43,539 nt of DNA, taken from contig NZ_JAFAGT010000099.1 in the NCBI RefSeq assembly GCF_019237615.1, positions 1 through 43,539 on the forward strand. Direction: 5' to 3'. Source of the stretch: Roseateles sp. (GTDB lineage: Bacteria; Pseudomonadota; Gammaproteobacteria; Burkholderiales; Burkholderiaceae_C). The notes below the pieces were generated by a model. The model ran no database searches. It worked only from the letters and a program-made list of their open reading frames with translations, and had not been told where the DNA came from. A program made the position numbers and the translations under genes. Of the stretch, positions 37,053 through 43,539 are shown one piece after another; the stretch's first letter is position 1, and each line of letters opens with the position of its first letter.

Positions 37053-37916
37053 ATGACCACCCCGAGGCTACTGATCATCGGCTGCGGCGACGTCGGCCTG
37101 CGCGTCCTGAAGCTGCTGGCCGGACGTTGGCGGGTGTTCGCGCTGACCTCATCGCCGGAACGGGCGGCCGCGCTCCGCCAGGCGGGCGCCGTGCCGCTGT
37201 CGGGCAACCTGGACGAGCCCGCGACGCTGGTGCGCCTGGCCGGCCTGGCGGACTTCGTGCTGCATCTGGCGCCGCCGGCCCCGTCCGGCGATGCAGATCC
37301 GCGGACGCGGCATCTGCTGGCGGCGCTGTCGCGCAAGCCGCCCGCGGCGCTGGTCTACGCGAGCACCACGGGCGTGTACGGCGATTGCGGCGCAGCGCTG
37401 ATCGACGAGACCCGCGCACCCAGCCCGGCGACCGACCGCGCGCGACGACGCGTCGACGCCGAGGCCCAGTTGCGCGCCTTCGGGCGCCGGCATGGCACGC
37501 GCATTGGGCTGCTGCGCATCCCAGGCATCTATGCCCGCGACCGCGAGGGCGGTCATCCGCGTGAGCGGCTGGCGCGCGGCACGCCGGTGCTGCGGCGCGA
37601 GGATGACGTCTTCACCAACCACATCCACGCCGACGACCTGGCCCGTGCCTGCCTGCTGGCCCTGCTGCGCGTGCGGCCGCAGCGGGTCGTCAACGTCTGC
37701 GACGACAGCCAGCTGCTGATGGGCGACTATTTCGACCTGGCCGCCGATCTGGGCGCACTGCCGCGCCCCGCGCGCATCACGCGTGCCGAGGCGGCCGAAT
37801 GCATGAGCGCGATGCAGTTGAGCTTCTGGAGCGAATCACGCCGCCTGCGCAACGACAGGCTCAAGCGCGAGCTGCGCCTGAGGCTGCGCTACCCGACGCC
37901 GCGCGACGGCCTTTAG
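37053..37916 (+). CDS. NAD(P)-dependent epimerase/dehydratase-family (YeeZ-like) protein
   Basis: 287 residues from the ATG at 37053; an in-frame TTG at 37038 is possible. Rossmann motif LLIIGCGDVGLRVLKLL at the N-terminus, then YASTTGVYGD (the Tyr of the SDR active site lies in this type of segment) and FTNHIHADDLARACLLAL. This is the extended-SDR/atypical group of sugar-epimerase-like proteins; the full Tyr-x-x-x-Lys is not obvious (YGDCG), so catalysis is uncertain. It is divergent from the reductase gene. Its stop overlaps the rhomboid stop tail to tail. Confidence 0.82.
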   Translation: MTTPRLLIIGCGDVGLRVLKLLAGRWRVFALTSSPERAAALRQAGAVPLSGNLDEPATLVRLAGLADFVLHLAPPAPSGDADPRTRHLLAALSRKPPAALVYASTTGVYGDCGAALIDETRAPSPATDRARRRVDAEAQLRAFGRRHGTRIGLLRIPGIYARDREGGHPRERLARGTPVLRREDDVFTNHIHADDLARACLLALLRVRPQRVVNVCDDSQLLMGDYFDLAADLGALPRPARITRAEAAECMSAMQLSFWSESRRLRNDRLKRELRLRLRYPTPRDGL

Positions 37917-38494
37917 CGGCGCCGCCGCGGCGTGCGCCAGTAGTGGATCAGCAGCCATGCGCCCAGCATGCCGCCCAGGTGGGCGAAGTGGGCGATACCG
38001 CTGGAGCGGCTGAAGCCCAGGATGAGTTCCAGCCCGCCGAAGATGGCGACGAAGTACTTGGCCTTCATCGGGATGGGCGGGATCAGCGGCACGATGATGC
38101 GGTTGGGGAACAGCATGCCGAAGGACAGCAGCAGGCCGAAGATGGCGCCCGAGGCCCCCACGGTCGGCGAGCCCGAGCCAATGGCCCAGGTGAAGATGAG
38201 CTGCACGATGGCTGCGCTGAGCGTGCTGGCGACGAGGATCTGCGCGTAGCGCCGCGGGCCCCAGACGCGCTCCAGTTCACCGCCGAACATCCACAGGCCC
38301 AGCATGTTGAACAGCAGGTGCGTGAAGTCGCCGTGCAGGAATGCGTAGCTGACCAGCTGCCAGGGCATGAAGGCGCCCGTCGCAGGCGGCCAGAGCTCGA
38401 ACCAGAACGCGAGGGCGGGGAACAGCTCGAAGAAGCAGAAGAAACCGACGCAAGCCAGCAGGAAGGCTTTGGTGACCGAAGGCAACGGAGGCAT
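37913..38494 (-). CDS. Rhomboid-family intramembrane serine protease
   Basis: 193 residues from the ATG at 38494, about six hydrophobic helices. The catalytic Ser is in GASGAIFGLL and the catalytic His in HFAHLGGMLGAWLL. HGDFTHLLFNMLGLWMFGGELE is the typical loop 1 region. It cleaves transmembrane substrates in the inner membrane; the substrates are unknown. It is a short form without an extra N-terminal domain. Upstream on the same strand is the tRNA-Leu gene. Confidence 0.92.
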   Translation of the reverse strand: MPPLPSVTKAFLLACVGFFCFFELFPALAFWFELWPPATGAFMPWQLVSYAFLHGDFTHLLFNMLGLWMFGGELERVWGPRRYAQILVASTLSAAIVQLIFTWAIGSGSPTVGASGAIFGLLLSFGMLFPNRIIVPLIPPIPMKAKYFVAIFGGLELILGFSRSSGIAHFAHLGGMLGAWLLIHYWRTPRRRR

Positions 38495-38549
38495 GAGGTC
38501 GCGGCTGTGCGCCGGCGAGGCGCTGAAGGGGGAAGGAGGCCGTTTCGCC

Positions 38550-38634
38550 TGGTGCCCGGGGCCGGACTCGAACCGGCACACCTTGCGGCGGGGGATTTTG
38601 AGTCCCCTGCGTCTACCGATTTCGCCACCCGGGC
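38550..38634 (-). tRNA. tRNA-Leu (CAA)
   Basis: On the minus strand the 5' acceptor arm gcccggg (38634-38628) pairs with cccgggc near the 3' end, followed by an encoded ACCA (complement of 38550-38553). The anticodon stem-loop is ggga-ctCAAaa-tccc, giving anticodon CAA (reads UUG). A long variable arm (about 38582-38594) and the T arm ggttcgagtcc confirm a class II leucine tRNA. Total 85 bases. Confidence 0.97.
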
Positions 38635-38725
38635 CCGTCGGAAACGGCTGCTCGCCATGAAGGCGAGGGGCGGATTATGCACTCGTCAAGCGCCAGGTTT
38701 GGTGGTCGCTGCCACAATCGCCGCC

Positions 38726-39622
38726 ATGAGCTACCCGACCCTGGAAGATGTCATCGGCGCCACGCCCCTGGTGCGCCTGCAGCGGCTGCTTGACGACGAC
38801 GCACGCGGCAACGTGGTGCTGGCCAAGCTGGAAGGCAACAACCCGGCCGGCTCCGTGAAGGACCGTCCCGCCATCAGCATGATCAAGCGCGCCGAGGAGC
38901 GCGGCGAGATCAAGCCCGGCGACACGCTGATCGAGGCGACCTCGGGCAACACCGGCATCGCGCTGGCGATGGCGGCCGCCATCCGCGGCTACCGCATGCT
39001 GCTCATCATGCCCGAGGACTTGTCCATCGAGCGCGCGCAGACGATGAAGGCCTTCGGTGCCGAGCTCATCCTGACGCCCAAGACCGGCGGCATGGAGTAC
39101 GCCCGCGACCTGGCCGAGCAGATGGCCCGCGAGGGCAAGGGGCGCGTGCTGGACCAGTTCGCCAACGCCGACAACCCGCGCGTGCACTATGAGACCACCG
39201 GCCCCGAGCTCTGGCAGGACACGAACGGCCGCATCACTCATTTCGTCAGCGCCATGGGCACGACGGGCACCATCACAGGCGTGTCGCGCTTCCTGAAGGA
39301 GAAGAACCCGGCCGTACGCGTCATTGGCGCCCAGCCGGCGGAGGGCTCACGCATCCCGGGCATACGCAAATGGCCCGAGGCCTACCTGCCCAAGATCTAC
39401 GACCCCAGCGGCGTGGACGAACTGGTGCTGGTCAGCCAGAGCGATGCCGAGGACATGGCGCGCCGCCTGGCCCGCGAGGAAGGGCTGTTCGCGGGCATCT
39501 CGGCGGCGGGCGCCTGCTGGGTGGCGCTGCAGATTGCGCGCCGGGTCGAGAACGCGACCATCGCCTTCATCGTCTGCGATCGCGGCGACCGCTACCTGTC
39601 CACGGGCGTGTTCCCCGCATGA
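38726..39622 (+). CDS. cysM: Cysteine synthase B (O-acetylserine sulfhydrylase)
   Basis: PLP enzyme making cysteine from O-acetylserine and sulfide or thiosulfate. 298 residues. The PLP lysine is in NNPAGSVKDRPA, the substrate loop is EATSGNTGIALAM, and the phosphate-binding loop is SAMGTTGTITG. EGSRIPGIRKWPEAYLP is the CysM-type segment (CysK has a different one). Start ATG at 38726; a much longer frame upstream of it crosses the tRNA gene and the rhomboid and is not real. Confidence 0.95.
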   Translation: MSYPTLEDVIGATPLVRLQRLLDDDARGNVVLAKLEGNNPAGSVKDRPAISMIKRAEERGEIKPGDTLIEATSGNTGIALAMAAAIRGYRMLLIMPEDLSIERAQTMKAFGAELILTPKTGGMEYARDLAEQMAREGKGRVLDQFANADNPRVHYETTGPELWQDTNGRITHFVSAMGTTGTITGVSRFLKEKNPAVRVIGAQPAEGSRIPGIRKWPEAYLPKIYDPSGVDELVLVSQSDAEDMARRLAREEGLFAGISAAGACWVALQIARRVENATIAFIVCDRGDRYLSTGVFPA

Positions 39623-39674
39623 GGCCGGCCCGGCTGCCTGAAGAGGCCTGCTCCCTCTCGGGGATGGGGCGCCC

Positions 39675-40217
39675 ATGAAGCCCTACCGCTTCTGCCCGGA
39701 CTGTGCGGCTGAGATGGCGTTCATCACTCTGGCCGAGGACGGCGGGGACAAGGAGCGGCTGCGCTGCGCCGCCTGCGGCTTCACGCACTGGAACAACCCG
39801 ACGCCGGTGCTGGCCGCCGTCATCGAATGCACTGATCGCGGCGGCCAGGTGCTGCTGGCCCGCAATGCGGCCTGGCCGGGGCGCTTCTTCGGGCTGATCA
39901 CGGGCTTCATGGAGGCCGGAGAGTCGCCCGAGGAAGGCATACGCCGCGAGATCGCCGAGGAGACCGCGCTGGCGGTCGACGGCTTGAGCCTGCTGGGCGT
40001 CTGGGACTTCCAGCGCATGAACCAGGTCATCATCGCCTACCACGCGGCGGCTCGCGGCGAGATCCGGTTGTCGCCCGAGCTGGCCGAGTACCAGCTGTTC
40101 GCGCCCGAGGCCGTGCGCTGCTGGCCCCAGGGCACGGGCCAGGCGCTGGCGACCTGGCTGCGCCGCAAGGGCATAGAGCCGCAATGGCTGGACCCGGCGA
40201 ACATGAAGCGAGAATGA
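39675..40217 (+). CDS. Nudix hydrolase with N-terminal zinc ribbon
   Basis: 180 residues. Two CxxC pairs at the N-terminus (FCPDC and CAAC) form a zinc ribbon, as in NudC-type NADH pyrophosphatases, but the first NudC domain is missing. The Nudix box is GFMEAGESPEEGIRREIAEET, with Thr in place of the usual Gly near its end; the metal-binding REIAEE is intact. The substrate is probably a nucleoside diphosphate linked to another moiety. It is followed after 4 bases by the TusA-like gene. Confidence 0.9.
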   Translation: MKPYRFCPDCAAEMAFITLAEDGGDKERLRCAACGFTHWNNPTPVLAAVIECTDRGGQVLLARNAAWPGRFFGLITGFMEAGESPEEGIRREIAEETALAVDGLSLLGVWDFQRMNQVIIAYHAAARGEIRLSPELAEYQLFAPEAVRCWPQGTGQALATWLRRKGIEPQWLDPANMKRE

Positions 40218-40221
40218 GCCC

Positions 40222-40449
40222 ATGGACGTCCAACGCGAGATCGACACCCGGGGGCTGAACTGCCCGCTGCCCATCCTGAAGGCCAAGAAGGCCCTGGCCG
40301 AGATGCTCAGCGGCGAGCTGCTGCGTGTCGTCGCGACCGATCCCGGCTCGATGCGCGACTTCCAGGCGTTTGCGCGCCAGACGGGCAACGAACTGGTGGA
40401 GCAGAACTCGTCGGGCGACGAGTTCATCCATGTGCTGCGCCGGCGCTAG
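40222..40449 (+). CDS. TusA/SirA-family sulfur-carrier-like protein
   Basis: 75-residue protein with the family core RGLNCPLPILKAKKAL holding the conserved persulfide Cys in CPLP, then VATDPGSMRDFQAF. TusA relays sulfur for tRNA 2-thiolation and other reactions. Other TusA-like proteins act in sulfur oxidation. In this window the sulfur link is with cysM (two genes upstream) and with MnmC's thiolated tRNA substrate, but the latter is 37 kb away. It runs with the Nudix gene and ends 5 bases before the convergent galU stop. Confidence 0.9.
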   Translation: MDVQREIDTRGLNCPLPILKAKKALAEMLSGELLRVVATDPGSMRDFQAFARQTGNELVEQNSSGDEFIHVLRRR

Positions 40450-40454
40450 AAGCG

Positions 40455-41327
40455 CTAGAGGGGCAGCCCCTTGAGGAACTCGCGGAAGCCTGCGCCCAGT
40501 TGCGGGTGGGCGAGCGCCAGTTCGACGTTGGCCTGCAGAAAGCCTTCCTTGCTGCCGCAGTCGTAGCGCTTGCCCTCGTAGCGGTAGGCGAACACCTTCT
40601 CGCGGCGCAGCAGGCCGGCGATGCCGTCGGTCAGCTGGATCTCGCCGCCCACGCCGCGCGGCTGGTTGGCGATCTCGTGGAATACGCCCGGCGTCAGGAG
40701 GTAGCGGCCGGCCACGCCCAGGCGAGACGGTGCCACCTCGGGTGCGGGCTTCTCGACGATGCGGTTCACGTCCAGCAGCAAGTCGTTGACCTGGGTGCCG
40801 GCGACGATGCCATAGCGGCGCGTGTGCTCGGCCGGTACCTCCTGCACGGCCAGGATGGAGGCGCGCCAGTCGGCGAACTGCTCGACCATCTGCTTCAGCA
40901 CGGGCGTCTCGCCCACCATCAGGTCATCAGCCAGCAGCACCGCGAAGGGCTCGTTGCCCACCAGGCGCTGGCCGCACAGCACGGCGTGACCCAGGCCCAG
41001 CGCCTGGGGCTGGCGCACGTAGATGCACTCCATGTCGTCGGGCTTGACGCTGCGCACGACGTCCAGAAGATCCTGCTTGCCGGCGTTCTCCAGCGCCACC
41101 TCCAGCTCGAAGGTCATGTCGAAATGGTCCTCGATGGGGCGCTTGTGACGGCCGGTCACGAAGATCATCTCGCGCACGCCGGCGGCATAGGCCTCCTCGA
41201 CGGCGTACTGGATCAGCGGCTTGTCCACGACCGGAAGCATCTCCTTCGGGATCGCCTTGGTCGCTGGCAGTGAGCGCGTGCCGAGGCCGGCGACGGGGAA
41301 GACGGCTTTCCGGACGGGGAGCGGCAT
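40455..41327 (-). CDS. galU: UTP-glucose-1-phosphate uridylyltransferase
   Basis: Makes UDP-glucose for lipopolysaccharide, exopolysaccharide and trehalose. 290 residues from the ATG at 41327. The N-terminal nucleotidyl-transfer motif is [20 protein letters not shown], with Ser where Phe or Met is usual after [12 protein letters not shown] and [16 protein letters not shown] are conserved. The N-terminal 40 codons include several CTC/CTT leucine codons, unlike the rest of the gene, close to the composition change described in the findings. Upstream on the same strand lies valS, with the dehydrogenase-like gene between them on the opposite strand. Confidence 0.94.
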   Translation of the reverse strand: MPLPVRKAVFPVAGLGTRSLPATKAIPKEMLPVVDKPLIQYAVEEAYAAGVREMIFVTGRHKRPIEDHFDMTFELEVALENAGKQDLLDVVRSVKPDDMECIYVRQPQALGLGHAVLCGQRLVGNEPFAVLLADDLMVGETPVLKQMVEQFADWRASILAVQEVPAEHTRRYGIVAGTQVNDLLLDVNRIVEKPAPEVAPSRLGVAGRYLLTPGVFHEIANQPRGVGGEIQLTDGIAGLLRREKVFAYRYEGKRYDCGSKEGFLQANVELALAHPQLGAGFREFLKGLPL

Positions 41328-41411
41328 GTTCGTAGAATCCTTCGAGGCAGGGAACACGGGGAGCGCGCGCGGCGTGCCGGCAACCGATGTGCCCACCGGC
41401 AGCGAGCGCGC

Positions 41412-42389
41412 ATGGACCTGTTGATCGTCGATACGCTGGAAGCGGAGGTCATGCAGTGGCTCAAGGCCCGCCACCGCGTGACCCATGCGCCCGAGCTCGC
41501 GCACGATCCGCGCGCGTTCCGCAAGTCACTGTACAGCGTGCGCGCGGCCATCGTCGCGCCGACGGTCACCATCGACAACCAGGCGCTGCACCACGCGCCG
41601 GTGCTGCAGGCCGTGGGTCGGGTGAGCGCGGGCGCCGAGAACATCGATCTGGAGGCATGCGCGCGCGCCGACGTCGAGGTCGTGCGCAGCCCCACGGCCA
41701 CGGCGCATGCCGAAGCCGAGTTCATGATCGGCGCGCTGCTCTCGCTGCTGCGCCGCGTGCCGGTGCCGGGCACGGACGGCATCCCGATCGGTCGCGAGCT
41801 CGGCGGTGCGACGGTGGGCCTCGTCGGCATGGCGCCGGCTGCGCGCTCGATGGCGACGCTGCTCGCGGCGTTCGGCTCCAAGGTGTGCGGCTACGACCCG
41901 TCGCTGCACGCCACCGACCCCGTGTGGGAGCGCTGGCGCGTGGCGCCGCTCGGCCTGCGCAAGCTGCTCATGCAGTGCGATGCCGTGTGCGTGCAGCTCA
42001 ACTACTTCAGCCGCTACCACGGGCTGCTCGGCGATCGCTTCCTCTCGTTCTGCAAGCCGCACCAGGTGCTGGTGAGCACCGCGCATTCGGGTCTCTTCGA
42101 CGAGGCCGCGCTCGCGAACGCGCTCTCGAGCGGTCGGCTGGCGGCGGTCTGGCTCGACAGCCTGGAGCCGGGCGCACTCGACGAGGGCAGGCCTCTGCAC
42201 GGCATCGAAACGCTCCAGGTGACCCCGCGCGTGGCGAGCACCACGCGCGAGTCGCGGCTGCGCAGCGCCTGGGCGGTGGCGCGGCGCATCGACGAGATCC
42301 TGAGCGAGCGCGCGTCGGGCTTTCGCGAGCTCAGGCCGTTGTCGCCAATCGAGCCGCTCGATCTCGAAGCGTCGACATGGTTGCCGTGA
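41412..42389 (+). CDS. D-2-hydroxyacid-dehydrogenase-like protein with altered catalytic residues
   Basis: 325 residues with the fold of D-isomer-specific 2-hydroxyacid dehydrogenases: [37 protein letters not shown], and [25 protein letters not shown]. The usual catalytic Arg is His (H225 in STAHSG) and the usual catalytic His is Arg (R273 in TPRVAST); the Glu in DSLEP (E252) is kept. The GxGxxG nucleotide motif is GMAPAA (139-144). It may be a catalytically altered or regulatory relative. Leucine codon use (about 20 CTG, 20 CTC) differs strongly from genes before 41 kb. Its end overlaps valS tail to tail by 59 bases. Confidence 0.85.
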   Translation: MDLLIVDTLEAEVMQWLKARHRVTHAPELAHDPRAFRKSLYSVRAAIVAPTVTIDNQALHHAPVLQAVGRVSAGAENIDLEACARADVEVVRSPTATAHAEAEFMIGALLSLLRRVPVPGTDGIPIGRELGGATVGLVGMAPAARSMATLLAAFGSKVCGYDPSLHATDPVWERWRVAPLGLRKLLMQCDAVCVQLNYFSRYHGLLGDRFLSFCKPHQVLVSTAHSGLFDEAALANALSSGRLAAVWLDSLEPGALDEGRPLHGIETLQVTPRVASTTRESRLRSAWAVARRIDEILSERASGFRELRPLSPIEPLDLEASTWLP

Positions 42390-43539
42390 ATTCGGCGACG
42401 CGCTGCTGCTCCTGCGCGACGACGGCGGCCGGTGCGCGCGCCACGAACGAGGCGTTGGCCAGCTTCGCCTGAGCCTTCGCGATCTCGGCTTCGAGTCGCG
42501 CGATTTCCTTGTCGAGGCGGTTGCGCTCGGCCTCGACATCGATCTCCACGTGCAGCGCGAGCCGCAGGTCGCCGGCGACCGCGACCGGCGCGTTCGCGGC
42601 CGCCGTCGCGAACGACGCCTCGTCGGCGAAGGCGGTGACGTCGGAGACGCGGGCTAGCGTCCGTAACAAGGCGGTCGCTTCGTCCGCGAAACCTGCATCG
42701 CCGGTCGTGTAGAGCGGCACCTTGTCGGACGGCGAGAGCTTCATCTCCGCGCGCAGGTTGCGCACCGCGGTGACCGCGGCCTTGAGCTTGCCGATCCACG
42801 CATCCGCGGCCGCATCGACCTTGCCGAGCTGGGCCTCGGGGTACGCGGCCGTGACGATGCCGTGCGCCGTGCCCGTCGCGCGGCCGGCGACGGGCGCCAC
42901 GCGCTGCCAGAGCTCCGCGGTGACGAACGGCGTGATCGGATGCAGCAGGCGCAGCACCGCCTCGAGCGTGCGGATCAGCGTGCGCCGCGTCGCGCGCTGC
43001 TGCGACTGCGTGCCCGACTGCAGCTGCACCTTCGCGATCTCGAGGTACCAGTCGCAGTACTCGTCCCACACGAACGAATACAGCGACTGCGCCGCCTGGT
43101 CGAGCCGGTACTCCGCGAACGCCTGCTCGACGGCGGCCTCGACGCGCTGCAGCTCGCCGGCGATCCAGCGGTCCGCGGCCGAGAACGAGAGGTAGCCGTG
43201 GAAGGGCTGGCCGGGCGCGCACTCGTCCTTGGTGTGCTCCTTCAGGCCGCAGTCGGCGCCCTCGGTGTTCATGAGCACGAAGCGCGTGGCGTTCCAGAGC
43301 TTGTTGCAGAAGTTGCGGTAGCCCTCGCAACGCTTGGTGTCGAAGTTGATGTTGCGCCCGAGCGTGGCGCGCGAGCAGAACGTGAAACGCAGCGCGTCGG
43401 CGCCGAACCCCGGGATGCCGTGCGGGAACTCGCGCGCCGTGTCCTGGCGGATGCGCGGGGCGGTCTCCGGCCGGCGCAGCCCGGTCGAGCGCTTCTCGAG
43501 CAGCGGCTCGAGCGCGATGCCGTCGATGAGGTCGACCGG
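42331..43539 (-). CDS. valS: Valyl-tRNA synthetase, C-terminal part (cut by window edge)
   Basis: 402 residues are visible; the N-terminal half and the HIGH motif lie beyond the right edge, with the KMSKS loop expected just outside (the window starts at [17 protein letters not shown]). Conserved [12 protein letters not shown] and [12 protein letters not shown], the anticodon-binding helical domain ([19 protein letters not shown]), [14 protein letters not shown] and the C-terminal coiled coil ([33 protein letters not shown]) are all present. The stop at 42331 is inside the end of the convergent dehydrogenase-like gene. Codon use is less CTG-biased than in the rest of the window. Confidence 0.95.
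   Translation of the reverse strand, partial: PVDLIDGIALEPLLEKRSTGLRRPETAPRIRQDTAREFPHGIPGFGADALRFTFCSRATLGRNINFDTKRCEGYRNFCNKLWNATRFVLMNTEGADCGLKEHTKDECAPGQPFHGYLSFSAADRWIAGELQRVEAAVEQAFAEYRLDQAAQSLYSFVWDEYCDWYLEIAKVQLQSGTQSQQRATRRTLIRTLEAVLRLLHPITPFVTAELWQRVAPVAGRATGTAHGIVTAAYPEAQLGKVDAAADAWIGKLKAAVTAVRNLRAEMKLSPSDKVPLYTTGDAGFADEATALLRTLARVSDVTAFADEASFATAAANAPVAVAGDLRLALHVEIDVEAERNRLDKEIARLEAEIAKAQAKLANASFVARAPAAVVAQEQQRVAEFTATMSTLRDRAARLATTA

Noticed and set aside
38550-38634. tRNA-Leu as an integration site for a mobile element
   Set aside because: Both flanks are ordinary chromosomal genes, and no integrase or repeated tRNA end is seen in the window.
37799-38725. Long extension upstream of cysM
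   Set aside because: It would translate through the rhomboid gene and the tRNA; CysM homology starts at the ATG at 38726.

Overview
The window is 43.5 kb of dense, GC-rich bacterial chromosome. The gene content and order (trxB with ftsK-lolA-rarA, rpmB-rpmG, trpS-DUF1289-MATE, livHMGF) and the protein sequences point to a betaproteobacterium of the order Burkholderiales, probably the Rubrivivax/Leptothrix/Roseateles group. That placement is inferred from protein resemblance, not from a search. Most genes are ordinary chromosomal genes. The only mobile DNA seen is a short IS110-family remnant.

Layout. 1-7 kb: a chemotaxis receptor (cut by the left edge), a minus-strand cluster rhlE / NAD(P)-binding protein / mnmC, and a peptide-type ABC binding protein. 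7-11.5 kb: ettA, then a Spy/CpxP-like periplasmic protein followed by an OmpR-type response regulator and its histidine kinase. 11.5-11.9 kb: the IS110 remnant. 11.9-14.6 kb: the translationally coupled minus-strand operon trpS, DUF3717-DUF1289 protein, MATE exporter. 14.7-19.2 kb: purN, a DUF1345 membrane protein, an RsmB-type rRNA methylase, an acyl desaturase and a DUF3016 protein. 19.3-26 kb: rpmG/rpmB and trxB on the minus strand, a Crp/Fnr regulator and the overlapping run ftsK-lolA-rarA on the plus strand.

26-36 kb is the most integrated part. It holds an amino-acid-type periplasmic binding protein, a DctB/DctD (AauS/AauR)-like two-component system that works with sigma-54, and a divergently transcribed branched-chain amino acid transporter operon, livHMGF. 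The only intergenic region between the two-component system and livH carries a near-perfect sigma-54 promoter with upstream inverted repeats. Convergent to livF lie a leucine-dehydrogenase-type enzyme, a 2-oxoglutarate/Fe(II) dioxygenase of the isoleucine-hydroxylase family, and a ferredoxin-type reductase. The whole neighbourhood looks like uptake and oxidative conversion of branched-chain or related amino acids, with terminator-shaped hairpins in front of two of the start codons.

37-41.3 kb: an epimerase-like protein, a rhomboid protease, tRNA-Leu(CAA), cysM, a Nudix hydrolase, a TusA-like protein and galU. 41.4 kb to the end: a 2-hydroxyacid-dehydrogenase-like protein whose catalytic Arg and His appear exchanged, and the C-terminal part of valS. 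Codon use changes sharply near 41.2-41.4 kb (Leu CTG:CTC about 21:3 in cysM but 20:20 in the dehydrogenase-like gene), so the right edge is either acquired DNA or an assembly join.
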